A stretch of 64,000 nt of DNA, taken from the NCBI RefSeq assembly GCF_001418105.1, contig NZ_LIQI01000019.1:62001-126000 (forward strand). The letters are read 5' to 3'. The notes beneath the pieces are model-generated. The model made no database searches. It saw only the letters and a list, made by a program, of their open reading frames with translations, and was not told the origin of the DNA. Source of the DNA: Lacinutrix himadriensis. Its GTDB lineage: Bacteria; Bacteroidota; Bacteroidia; Flavobacteriales; Flavobacteriaceae. This document shows, piece by piece, positions 1 through 8,376 of this stretch. Both the position numbers and the translations under genes were made by a program. Within the stretch, counting starts at the first letter, position 1, and each line of letters opens with the position of its first letter.

Positions 1-976
1 ATATTTGATCTAGAAATGGCCACCAAGGCGGTGTAATGTGTTGATTTTGCCAAGCGTTAAAATGAATTACTATCCATTTGTTCTCCTTAGAATCTAAGTT
101 TTTTTCTATTAAATTTAAAAAGGTAGATTTTCCGTCACCCCAAGCGCCTTGTAAATGCACCATAAAAGCAAAATTGGATTTCTCTTCTCCCTCATTATTT
201 ATTTTGGTTTTAAAGATTTGATTGTTTAAAAGACGGGTTAAGGATTTTGCAATGGGCTCTCTGTTTAATCGATCTACATCATCTACTAAATCTAAATGAA
301 AAGGAATTTTATCGGTACCAGTTGTGTCTTTTTCTTCTGGTGGTTCTTCTGCAGGTTCTTCTGAAAAAGCCTTAGAAGATTCTGATGCAAATGAAGAAGT
401 TTGTTCTCTAGAGCCTCTTTTGGTAGCTGCTTCAAAATCACTGGTATTTCTTTCAAATTTTCCTCTAGGCTTTGCTTTGCGTTTTATGTTTTCGGAAGCA
501 CTTTCTGTTTCACCAAGTAATTCTTCATCTGAAAACGCTACATATTCAGATGCATCAATGGTATGACTTGCTGCTAAATTAAGAATATCTACCTTATCTA
601 ATAAGGTTGCAAAAGCAGGCCGCTCCATTCTTCCGAAGGCAAGTTTGGATGTAAATAGGCTTCTAAATTCCCGAGTAATTTCATTTCTAAAAACTAGAAT
701 ATAGCGTATTTCAAAAGCCTTATAATAATCGAATAGAAAATTAATTTTACTTGTTACATTTTCTAAAATTTCATTTCCTTCCGTATCCAAATCCATTATA
801 TCTGGATATATATCTATATAAAAATGTTTCCGTTCATCTACTAAAGTAAAAGTCGGTTTTTCACTTTTCCTTTTCACAGCAGCAAGTCCAGAATGTAACC
901 GTAGTTTATACTCTTTTTCTAGTAGCACTTGTACAAGCTCACTATATTTATTGTTTTCGGATACTATTTCTGCCAT
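1..976 (-). CDS. KAP-family P-loop NTPase, partial (3' end outside window)
   Basis: The frame is open from an ATG at 974-976 to the window edge (325 codons seen). Residues 1-145 form an alpha/beta region I do not recognise, 150-222 are a charged low-complexity linker, and a Walker A motif GAWGDGKST lies at 277-285. It is followed by a run with FNAW and PPWW at about 306-319. A GxWGxGKS Walker A followed by a W-rich segment is the hallmark of KAP NTPases (Kidins220/ARMS and PifA family; PifA excludes phage T7). The Walker B and sensor regions lie outside the window. It is the third gene of an operon, 17 bp after the helical-repeat gene, so it probably supplies the NTP-dependent switch of that system. 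Family call is firm; role is inference. Confidence 0.85.
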   Translation of the reverse strand, partial: MAEIVSENNKYSELVQVLLEKEYKLRLHSGLAAVKRKSEKPTFTLVDERKHFYIDIYPDIMDLDTEGNEILENVTSKINFLFDYYKAFEIRYILVFRNEITREFRSLFTSKLAFGRMERPAFATLLDKVDILNLAASHTIDASEYVAFSDEELLGETESASENIKRKAKPRGKFERNTSDFEAATKRGSREQTSSFASESSKAFSEEPAEEPPEEKDTTGTDKIPFHLDLVDDVDRLNREPIAKSLTRLLNNQIFKTKINNEGEEKSNFAFMVHLQGAWGDGKSTFLNLIEKNLDSKENKWIVIHFNAWQNQHITPPWWPFLDQI

Positions 977-993
977 TTTTTTAATGGATTAGA

Positions 994-1812
994 CTAAATA
1001 ACAAGCTTTCCTATTTCTGTTTTAATTTGCTCTAACTGCTCTCTTATTACAGCATCTTTAATATGACTTAGTAAGAAATCTATTTGAATGATTTCATAAT
1101 GAATAAATTTAGGACTATACAGCAATGTGAATACGTGTTTAAATCTATCTATTACCTGAAGTTCTATATCTGGTTTAAAATTACTTTTTAGGAGTATTAA
1201 ACCATAACTAGCTTCTGCCATACCAATAAGCACAGAGATATCTAAATCTGTTTTATCATAATCTTCTAATTCATTATAAAAATCTAGAAGATAGCTTTCT
1301 ACGTCTACAATGTTTTCGAAAGCCTTACTCTTATTCATTCTGTCTAATAGTTTCTCTTGTCCTAATTGCTCCAGAATATGACCAATAAAAATCAAATTAG
1401 ACATGGCATCTAGCGAACTACCATGATACCGATCTACTGCTGCTTTATAGGAATGTTCATAAAGATGAAATGCTTTTTCTAAATAGTTAATTTGCTCTGT
1501 TTTCTTATTAAAATGTGTGGAAGCTAACTTATATGCATTGGCTACAATATTTAGTCTTGTTGGATTTTTACCAACGAGTATTAAGAATTCTATTTCGTTT
1601 AAATCTTCCTGCATATTCTCTGCGGTTAGATTATTTGTTTTAATAATGCAATATTGCTCCAAAGCTTCAATAGAGAAATTACCACTTGTGTACAAAAACA
1701 AGTCTTTAAATTTTTGAAGTGCAATTTCACTTTTTCCTAATTCATTATATACCAAAGCTTCTTTTTCTAACACTTTTGCATCTAACAGATTCGCTTCTTC
1801 TACTTTTAGCAA
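994..1812 (-). CDS. Helical-repeat (TPR-like) protein of the CHAT-KAP operon
   Basis: A 272-residue, almost entirely helical protein with TPR-like spacing (for example residues about 18-35 and 85-130), no signal peptide and no membrane segment. It resembles TPR or TRAFs-binding-type scaffold proteins but I cannot assign a family with certainty. The start is a TTG at 1810-1812 that overlaps the last bases of the upstream gene (stop at 1806-1808) and has an AGAAGG ribosome site just before it; the next in-frame Met is about 65 residues in, so TTG with translational coupling is the best choice. It sits between a CHAT-hydrolase protein and a KAP NTPase, so an adaptor joining the two is the likely job. 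Confidence 0.7.
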   Translation of the reverse strand: MLKVEEANLLDAKVLEKEALVYNELGKSEIALQKFKDLFLYTSGNFSIEALEQYCIIKTNNLTAENMQEDLNEIEFLILVGKNPTRLNIVANAYKLASTHFNKKTEQINYLEKAFHLYEHSYKAAVDRYHGSSLDAMSNLIFIGHILEQLGQEKLLDRMNKSKAFENIVDVESYLLDFYNELEDYDKTDLDISVLIGMAEASYGLILLKSNFKPDIELQVIDRFKHVFTLLYSPKFIHYEIIQIDFLLSHIKDAVIREQLEQIKTEIGKLVI

Positions 1813-4800
1813 GATCCTTCTAATTTTTTAAGCGCCTTATTGGTATTGTATTTTCTGTCTCGAATAGCAATTAGTAAATTGTCTAAATCGGTATAAATTT
1901 GTGAAGGAATAATATACTCTAGTTCATCCTTCATGGATTTCTTTCTGTTATTAAATCTGTAAAACTGATTTCCATAACATTGATAAGCGCCCCAAGTACT
2001 AGATCTTTGGTGATTTTGATAACAAGCTAATCTTGCTTTCTGTACAGAGGTTCCAAAGTCATAACCTTCAAACATTCTTTTATAAAATACTTCTGAAAAC
2101 GTTCTTGCGGCAGCATCATCTACAGCCCAACCAGAAATAACAATAGCCTTCACTCCCATTTCTATTAATTGCGTACCAATATTGGCTGCCAATAAATATC
2201 TATTTTTTGTAAATCTTTCGTCCTCTACATCTATCACTCCAGAATAGCAACAATTTATAAAAACGAAATCTGGAACGTATCCTATTTGTTTTATCATCGC
2301 TGGGTCTATAGTAATACCATCTCCTATTGCAATACCTATATTATCGTTTTCTACATCATACAAACCATGACCAGAAAAATGAAGTATCTTATATTTTCTA
2401 TTAAACATTTCCATCATAATAGTTTTTGCATTACTATTTATAAAGGAATATGCTTTAAACCCATTATGAATTAACTGACTGTTTAGCCACTCTGCCTCTT
2501 CTTTGGCAGCGGATAATTGCGGCAGACTATCGCTATGGTAATTAGGATCACCAACAACAAAGACATTATTATTGTTTAATGCTACTTCCACATAATCGTC
2601 GGAATTATCAATAACTAATTGTCTAATAAAACTAGATGTTACGGAAGCTGGAGTATCATCTGTTTCCGAATCATGTAATAGCTCCCAAGGTATTTCGGCA
2701 GCAGCCTTATCCAATTTGATAATCATATTGGTTTGATTTCTGAAGATATCTTTAAAGTCATTAGGAATTAGCATTTCAAAGAGTGTCTTAGACAACGATT
2801 TATCCCAGAAGGATTGATACGAATTTTCTTTTAATAAATACTTAATTTTATCCATACCAATGCCAATCATCTCTTTTTCAATTCGAGCTAATCCGTTAGA
2901 TGAAAAGTATTTAAATCCGTCTATAACTTGTTTTTTATTTGCATCTTTTATAGGTTTAATAACACTACTAATATGCAAATTGTACCACCAATTGTATTGG
3001 TTTTCAGTAAACATTTGTTTTTTCTTAGCACCAGATCTAGAGACAATTCCTTTGGTTAAATTAAAGGAAATTCTATTATCATTATCCTTATCCTTTAGTC
3101 TACTCAAACTAAAATATGCCTGACTAGCTGTAGACTCATAATAATTTACGATTTCTAAATTTTTAATCGGTTTTAAGCCTTCACCACGTTCATTAATGTA
3201 TGTGTTTGCAGCAGAAAGTCCTAATAGAATTCCCTTGACAGAATCTTCGATAGGTAGTTTACCATAACCAATACCGATTAGTATTACCGAAATGCCGTTA
3301 GCAAAACGCTTCGCTTCGGGTAATGTATAATTATCCCGCATAAACATGGCGTATTTTAAAGCCGCTAGCTTTACTGTTTTTGCTAGCAAGAAAGTAGTTA
3401 ACTCACTGTTATCTCCTAGTCCGCAAACAACCGCTCCTTTAGGCTGCGTTTTCAAATTAAAGAATACTTCGCTCTCTCCTATTCTTCCTGGATAATAACC
3501 AATATCCATACGTTGTGACAAACGATTGTTTAAATATCCATCTAAAGCTTTTTCTGCACTTAAAATTAAATCCATAAAAAAGTGACCAACCATTACCGGA
3601 TAAGAAGATACTTTTAAGTCACCATTAACTACAGTAACATTAATACGTTCGGTTTCTATTTCGGATACGGTTTCGCATCCAAAAACAGCGTTTACCACAT
3701 CATCTTCATTGTAAAGTGGTTCTGCATACTCGTACGATTCACCAATAATTTCACCACTTCTAGAAATGGGTTCTTGTGTTTTTAATCTATTGGTACTCCC
3801 TGTTTCTATGATGTCTTTAATACCTTCAAAAATATAGGTTTCATTTGCTAAATCGCCATGAGACGTATTCGAATAATATAGATTTTTAGATCCTTTTAAT
3901 TGTTTCGGAATTCCGGTTTGCCACGTTACACTACCATCTCCATTAGAAGTTGTTTTATATACGAGCTGATCAAATTTTGAAAAAAGTTTATCTTTAAACT
4001 TATAGTCAAATACAGTTTTCTCCGCTTTTCCGCAGATATAATATACATTTTCAAAAAATCGATTATCACTCTCTACACCATCTAAAAAGGTGATAATTTC
4101 CTCTCTAAATATCTGAAAAGTATTTAAGGATTTCTTATTGGTGTTCACCGAAGGAATATGTTTTAAGTTTGCTTCTTTGTCTAAGGCTTCCCAAAAATCG
4201 GTTTCCCAGAATGCTCTTTTTCCTTGTTTTTCTATCGGAAGTAATTCAAACACACCAGGGAATTTCCAGAAAATTTTCAATAAATCTTTTCTGTTATTTT
4301 TAAAATCAATGGCAGCCAATTGTTTTACACGTTTACTATGCCCTGTTAGCACTTCCATAATAAGATACGAACCCAACCAAGGTGTCCCCAACATTAAAAA
4401 CTTATTCGTTTTATTTTTTGAAAACTTTTTCCAAATGTCTGGATGAGAGATCATGCATTGACGCACTACCAATCCTCCCATAGAATGGGCAACAATATTT
4501 ATATTCACATTGTCTCCTACCAAATCATTAATTATATCTGCTAATTCTTGTGCAGCTGGAGCAACCGATTTTCGCCAATCAAATTCTAAAGTAAAAACAT
4601 CATAATCGGAAGAAAAATATTCCGCTATTTTTAAGTAAAACTTCTTAATAACTCCTGAAGCAGCAACTTTAGTAGCGTTTATATTTAAGTCGTTTGGTAT
4701 TGCTCCTTTATTAAGGTTTCGCATATTCACCCATTGCTCTTCGTCATTACTACTTAGGCTAGAACCCATTATTCCTGGAACTATAATAACGACATCTCTA

Positions 4801-6305
4801 GTAACCGATTTTGGTTTTAATGAAAACCCTTCCATAGAGAATAAATCCAACACAATACCACGACTACCTTCTGTTTGAATAATTTTCTTATAGTTAATTA
4901 CAGGGGTTTCACTTGTACATGTTATGGCTTCGATAATGGCACTTTGCGAATTCAAATTTGAAAAATACTTAAAATGATTCGTATCTCCTCCTTTGGATAT
5001 ATATTCGAAAACACCATTTTTTCGTATGACACCATGAATCATTCGGGCGGTATCTACTACCAAATCATTTGGCGCTTGATAAAATAAATTAGCAAGAATG
5101 ACTTTTAGCGAGTCAAAATTAATTCCGGAGACATCCGAATCTCCCGAAATAACATATAAATCATTCATTACAAAAGTATCTGCAGCATTCATCATTTTTT
5201 GAAAGGACGATTCTGGCATCATACTGTTTAATCCTGGTAATACTTCTGGATTTTCTTTCTGACTGATTAATTCTAGTAAAAAAGATTTCACCACATTATA
5301 CATCGGATTACTAACACCAAAAGCTAAAGACACCGCGTTAAGTAATAAATTAAAAAAGTGATCAATTCTTCTGGATAAAATAGTGGTTCCACTTGCGGGA
5401 GAAGCGACTCTAATTACCTTATCAATTTTAAGTCGTTTAGAGGTTACCACTTCATTAATCTTCAACATTAAATTATAAGATGCTTTATCTTCTTTTTTAA
5501 GAATACTTAGCTCATTCTCACTAAATCCTATTTGCGATGTATAATTTCTATAATCGCATTTGGCAAGTATATCTGCAACCAAACCACCTCTAGAATGACT
5601 AATAATATCGATACTACATTCGTCTGGACAATTATTCAGAAAATCTAATGCATTTTGTAACGGACTAATAGATAAGGTATAATGTTCTAATGCAATGATG
5701 TTATCGTTATAATAATCTTGCATCTCTTGCCAAGCTTCACTAGTTTTTATGCTACTAAAAGCATCTATAGTTGTAGATAACGTACCATGTATTAAAAGCA
5801 AGTATTTACTTTCTGCCATACCTTTTAACGGAGACAGTCTAAACGCACTATCTACATTATATAATCCTGGAAATGGTTGTATTTTTTTATCATAAGTCTT
5901 GGCCAATGCACTCATAGATACTTTAGCCAAATCTTTATTGGGACTAAAAACACTAAATAATTTTACTAAGGCTCTACTGATTAACCCTCTAGATTGATCC
6001 TGACTTGAAATTTGTGTTTCGAATAAATAATCGGTATCATTAACCGATCTTTTTTCTAATGTTCCCGGATCATATATCTCTTGTATATCTTCGGCATAAC
6101 CAATCCACTCGGTATTATCAGAAAACTGAATAGACAGTATATCTTCGTCTTCAATATCTATGATTATTGCCTTATTCTCTGATCTTGTAGAAGAAACTTC
6201 AATAATGGTTTTTAATTGAAATTTAGAATTCAGGTATGCAGGTAAGATGGTATCTGTATTGTCTAATTTTATTTCGTTTCCGTATAATTTCGCTTTTTTT
6301 ATCAT
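1806..6305 (-). CDS. Double alpha/beta-hydrolase plus CHAT protease fusion protein
   Basis: A 1499-residue cytoplasmic multidomain protein. Hydrolase 1 (about 165-450) has HG at 173-174, nucleophile S238 in SHSRGG, likely acid in NDLVVD (413-418) and H444. Hydrolase 2 (about 503-830) begins with PGIMGSS as in lecithin:cholesterol acyltransferase-type enzymes, with S608 in AHSMGG, D790 in NGDGSV and H816 in TSHGD. Residues about 850-1110 form an unassigned region with a VVCGLGDN turn. The C-terminal CHAT (caspase-like) domain (about 1170-1450) keeps the His of HFSGHG (H1313) and the Cys of INCCYSG (C1352/C1353). All three catalytic centres look intact. First gene of an operon with a helical-repeat protein and a KAP NTPase. 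A conflict effector that combines protein and lipid/ester cleavage is an inference. Confidence 0.85.
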   Translation of the reverse strand: MIKKAKLYGNEIKLDNTDTILPAYLNSKFQLKTIIEVSSTRSENKAIIIDIEDEDILSIQFSDNTEWIGYAEDIQEIYDPGTLEKRSVNDTDYLFETQISSQDQSRGLISRALVKLFSVFSPNKDLAKVSMSALAKTYDKKIQPFPGLYNVDSAFRLSPLKGMAESKYLLLIHGTLSTTIDAFSSIKTSEAWQEMQDYYNDNIIALEHYTLSISPLQNALDFLNNCPDECSIDIISHSRGGLVADILAKCDYRNYTSQIGFSENELSILKKEDKASYNLMLKINEVVTSKRLKIDKVIRVASPASGTTILSRRIDHFFNLLLNAVSLAFGVSNPMYNVVKSFLLELISQKENPEVLPGLNSMMPESSFQKMMNAADTFVMNDLYVISGDSDVSGINFDSLKVILANLFYQAPNDLVVDTARMIHGVIRKNGVFEYISKGGDTNHFKYFSNLNSQSAIIEAITCTSETPVINYKKIIQTEGSRGIVLDLFSMEGFSLKPKSVTRDVVIIVPGIMGSSLSSNDEEQWVNMRNLNKGAIPNDLNINATKVAASGVIKKFYLKIAEYFSSDYDVFTLEFDWRKSVAPAAQELADIINDLVGDNVNINIVAHSMGGLVVRQCMISHPDIWKKFSKNKTNKFLMLGTPWLGSYLIMEVLTGHSKRVKQLAAIDFKNNRKDLLKIFWKFPGVFELLPIEKQGKRAFWETDFWEALDKEANLKHIPSVNTNKKSLNTFQIFREEIITFLDGVESDNRFFENVYYICGKAEKTVFDYKFKDKLFSKFDQLVYKTTSNGDGSVTWQTGIPKQLKGSKNLYYSNTSHGDLANETYIFEGIKDIIETGSTNRLKTQEPISRSGEIIGESYEYAEPLYNEDDVVNAVFGCETVSEIETERINVTVVNGDLKVSSYPVMVGHFFMDLILSAEKALDGYLNNRLSQRMDIGYYPGRIGESEVFFNLKTQPKGAVVCGLGDNSELTTFLLAKTVKLAALKYAMFMRDNYTLPEAKRFANGISVILIGIGYGKLPIEDSVKGILLGLSAANTYINERGEGLKPIKNLEIVNYYESTASQAYFSLSRLKDKDNDNRISFNLTKGIVSRSGAKKKQMFTENQYNWWYNLHISSVIKPIKDANKKQVIDGFKYFSSNGLARIEKEMIGIGMDKIKYLLKENSYQSFWDKSLSKTLFEMLIPNDFKDIFRNQTNMIIKLDKAAAEIPWELLHDSETDDTPASVTSSFIRQLVIDNSDDYVEVALNNNNVFVVGDPNYHSDSLPQLSAAKEEAEWLNSQLIHNGFKAYSFINSNAKTIMMEMFNRKYKILHFSGHGLYDVENDNIGIAIGDGITIDPAMIKQIGYVPDFVFINCCYSGVIDVEDERFTKNRYLLAANIGTQLIEMGVKAIVISGWAVDDAAARTFSEVFYKRMFEGYDFGTSVQKARLACYQNHQRSSTWGAYQCYGNQFYRFNNRKKSMKDELEYIIPSQIYTDLDNLLIAIRDRKYNTNKALKKLEGSC

Positions 6306-6535
6306 TCTATTTAATTTATAAGGTTAAAAAACGCATCGTCTTTACACAGATAAATAACGATCTGAATAGACAATAAGATTAAAATGCTATTAATTAAATA
6401 GGGATTGTAAAAGACTTAAAATTAAGACCTTATAAAAATACGAAAAATAAAGTTTAAATTATAAATGATTTTATATTACCTCATAAAATCTTTTAAGGAA
6501 TACAGAAAACAGCAAATAAACTTAAATATAAATTA

Positions 6536-6566
6536 AAAAAAAACGCAACCTAAATGGTTGCGTTTT
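6536..6566 (-). terminator. Rho-independent terminator after the serine hydrolase gene
   Basis: A perfect stem AACGCAACC / GGTTGCGTT with a TAAAT loop. On the minus strand it is followed by a run of T, 25 bp after the stop of the 6591-8303 gene. The remaining sequence up to 6305 is AT-rich and shows no gene; it should hold the promoter of the CHAT operon, but I see no clean TAnnTTTG box there. Confidence 0.85.
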
Positions 6567-6590
6567 AAATCGATAATAGTATAAATATTA

Positions 6591-8303
6591 CTATTCTATT
6601 TTTTTACCAGGAACTACTTGTCCGCCTTGGTATAAAGTCATACTCGTTATTTCACCAGCTTCATCTGCATTAAAAACCACGCTAGCTTCTACAACTTTAA
6701 AATAAAATTTATTTACTTCTGAAGCAAAAATTGGAAACTGTGGTTGCCCAGTTGCTTGCGCAAATAACTCATTCTCCTTTCTTGTAATAGTAACTATAAA
6801 GTTTGGCGCTAATTCGTATTTACCTGCATAGGTATCTAAAACCTCGGGAGCGACATCTACATTTTTTACTGCAGCGGTAACCCCTAAGCTTTCTAATACT
6901 TCAATAGCAATAACATTTGCTGGATTGAGTTCTACAGACTTACCATAGTTCTTCTTAGCCAAAGTAGAATCTCCCACTTTTAAATACGCTTCACCTAGTG
7001 AATCATAAGGATTCGATGCGTTTGGAAACATCTCTACATTCAATTTAAAAATGGCTAAAGCGATATCATTTTTATCTTTATTAAGATAACTATACCCTAA
7101 ACTATTTAACTCTCCTTCATCAAAATTAAAACTGTCATCTGCTGCTGCTTTAGACTTTCTATATAAAGCAATTCCACTTTCAATACCATTAGCTTCAATT
7201 TCATTTTCAATCTTTACAGCTATTGATTTTTTAGGCATTTCTAATACTGCAGTATCACCCAATAATTTAAATCCGATGGCATTTATGTTTTCTTGTGTAT
7301 TGGTTAATACGACCACCCCTTTATTCGTTCCTTTTAAAAATCCTGCAAACGAAATATAACCACCAGTACCTCCATTATGCCAAACTACAGTATCGTCTAA
7401 TCCGTAATGCCAAGCCATTCCCATAGAGAAATCTTGCGCTTCATTTTTATACGCAACTTCATGCGTCATTTTCATAGCGTCATACATTGGTGAAGGCGTC
7501 ATGCCCATATTGGCGTTTAAATACTTAACCATATCACTCGCGGTAGATCGAATGGCACCTGCTCCGGCTAATGCAGGAAGATCCCAATTCTCCACTTCCA
7601 CACCTTTTGCATGTCCTTTAGCTAAATGGGCTTTCATATTATCTGTAAATACCACACGTGTATCCTTCATGTCATACACATTTGCAATACGTTCGACTAA
7701 TAAATCTTCAAAACTCTTATCATTTATTAATTCTAAAATATGGCCTAACATTCCCATTCCAAAATTAGAATACTCATATAGTGAACCAATATCTCGAGTT
7801 AATTCGACATGAGACATAAATTCATAAGCCATGGGAATCGTATAATCTGCATACGGATTATTTGGGTTACTTGGTTCAAAATTATCTGGCATTCTTGGTA
7901 ATCCCGAAGAATGCGTAGCGATATCTTTTACTGTAATTACCCTATTGTTTCGTGTTGGTACTGTTACTCCTTCAGGGAAAAATTTCTGAATAGGATCGGA
8001 TAATTTCATATTTCCTTTTAGCACTTCATCTGCAACCATAATAGTTGTAAATGTTTTAGAAATAGAACCGATTTCAAAAACGGAATTTTCATCCACATCC
8101 GATCCGTTTTCTAAAGCTGTTTTTCCATAACTGAAATATTCAACTTTATCACCATCTACAACGCCAACAACGATTCCTACATTAATATGGTTATCAACTC
8201 TTGCTTTAATATGGTCTTTGACTTCCGTAGAAATTAGAGCATCTTGTGCTTGTACTGAAAACCCAATAAAAATAAGGCTAAATCCAAATAATAGTTTTTT
8301 CAT
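6591..8303 (-). CDS. Secreted beta-lactamase-family serine hydrolase with TPR and DUF3471-like tail
   Basis: 570 residues with a signal peptide (first 20, ending VQAQ). The class C beta-lactamase/esterase fold carries the SxxK motif S80-I-S-K83, the YSN motif Y178-N180 and an HNGGTGG near residue 300. Residues about 390-465 look like two TPR units (YLNKDKNDIALAIF and SLGEAYLKVGDS), and the last about 90 residues resemble the DUF3471 beta domain found on such enzymes. Likely periplasmic; substrates in this family include D-amino-acid peptides and esters, and the actual substrate is unknown. It lies 73 bp downstream of acs on the same strand and ends at a strong terminator. Confidence 0.85.
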   Translation of the reverse strand: MKKLLFGFSLIFIGFSVQAQDALISTEVKDHIKARVDNHINVGIVVGVVDGDKVEYFSYGKTALENGSDVDENSVFEIGSISKTFTTIMVADEVLKGNMKLSDPIQKFFPEGVTVPTRNNRVITVKDIATHSSGLPRMPDNFEPSNPNNPYADYTIPMAYEFMSHVELTRDIGSLYEYSNFGMGMLGHILELINDKSFEDLLVERIANVYDMKDTRVVFTDNMKAHLAKGHAKGVEVENWDLPALAGAGAIRSTASDMVKYLNANMGMTPSPMYDAMKMTHEVAYKNEAQDFSMGMAWHYGLDDTVVWHNGGTGGYISFAGFLKGTNKGVVVLTNTQENINAIGFKLLGDTAVLEMPKKSIAVKIENEIEANGIESGIALYRKSKAAADDSFNFDEGELNSLGYSYLNKDKNDIALAIFKLNVEMFPNASNPYDSLGEAYLKVGDSTLAKKNYGKSVELNPANVIAIEVLESLGVTAAVKNVDVAPEVLDTYAGKYELAPNFIVTITRKENELFAQATGQPQFPIFASEVNKFYFKVVEASVVFNADEAGEITSMTLYQGGQVVPGKKIE

Positions 8304-8376
8304 AATGGCGTTTGTTTTTAGTGTTTCATATTGATAATCTATTTGTTAGACGTCAATACAATAAGAATTGTTACAA

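Noticed and set aside
324-566. Open plus-strand frame of 80 codons rich in Ser and Glu
   Set aside because: It is the mirror of the acidic linker of the KAP NTPase gene on the minus strand, with no ribosome site.
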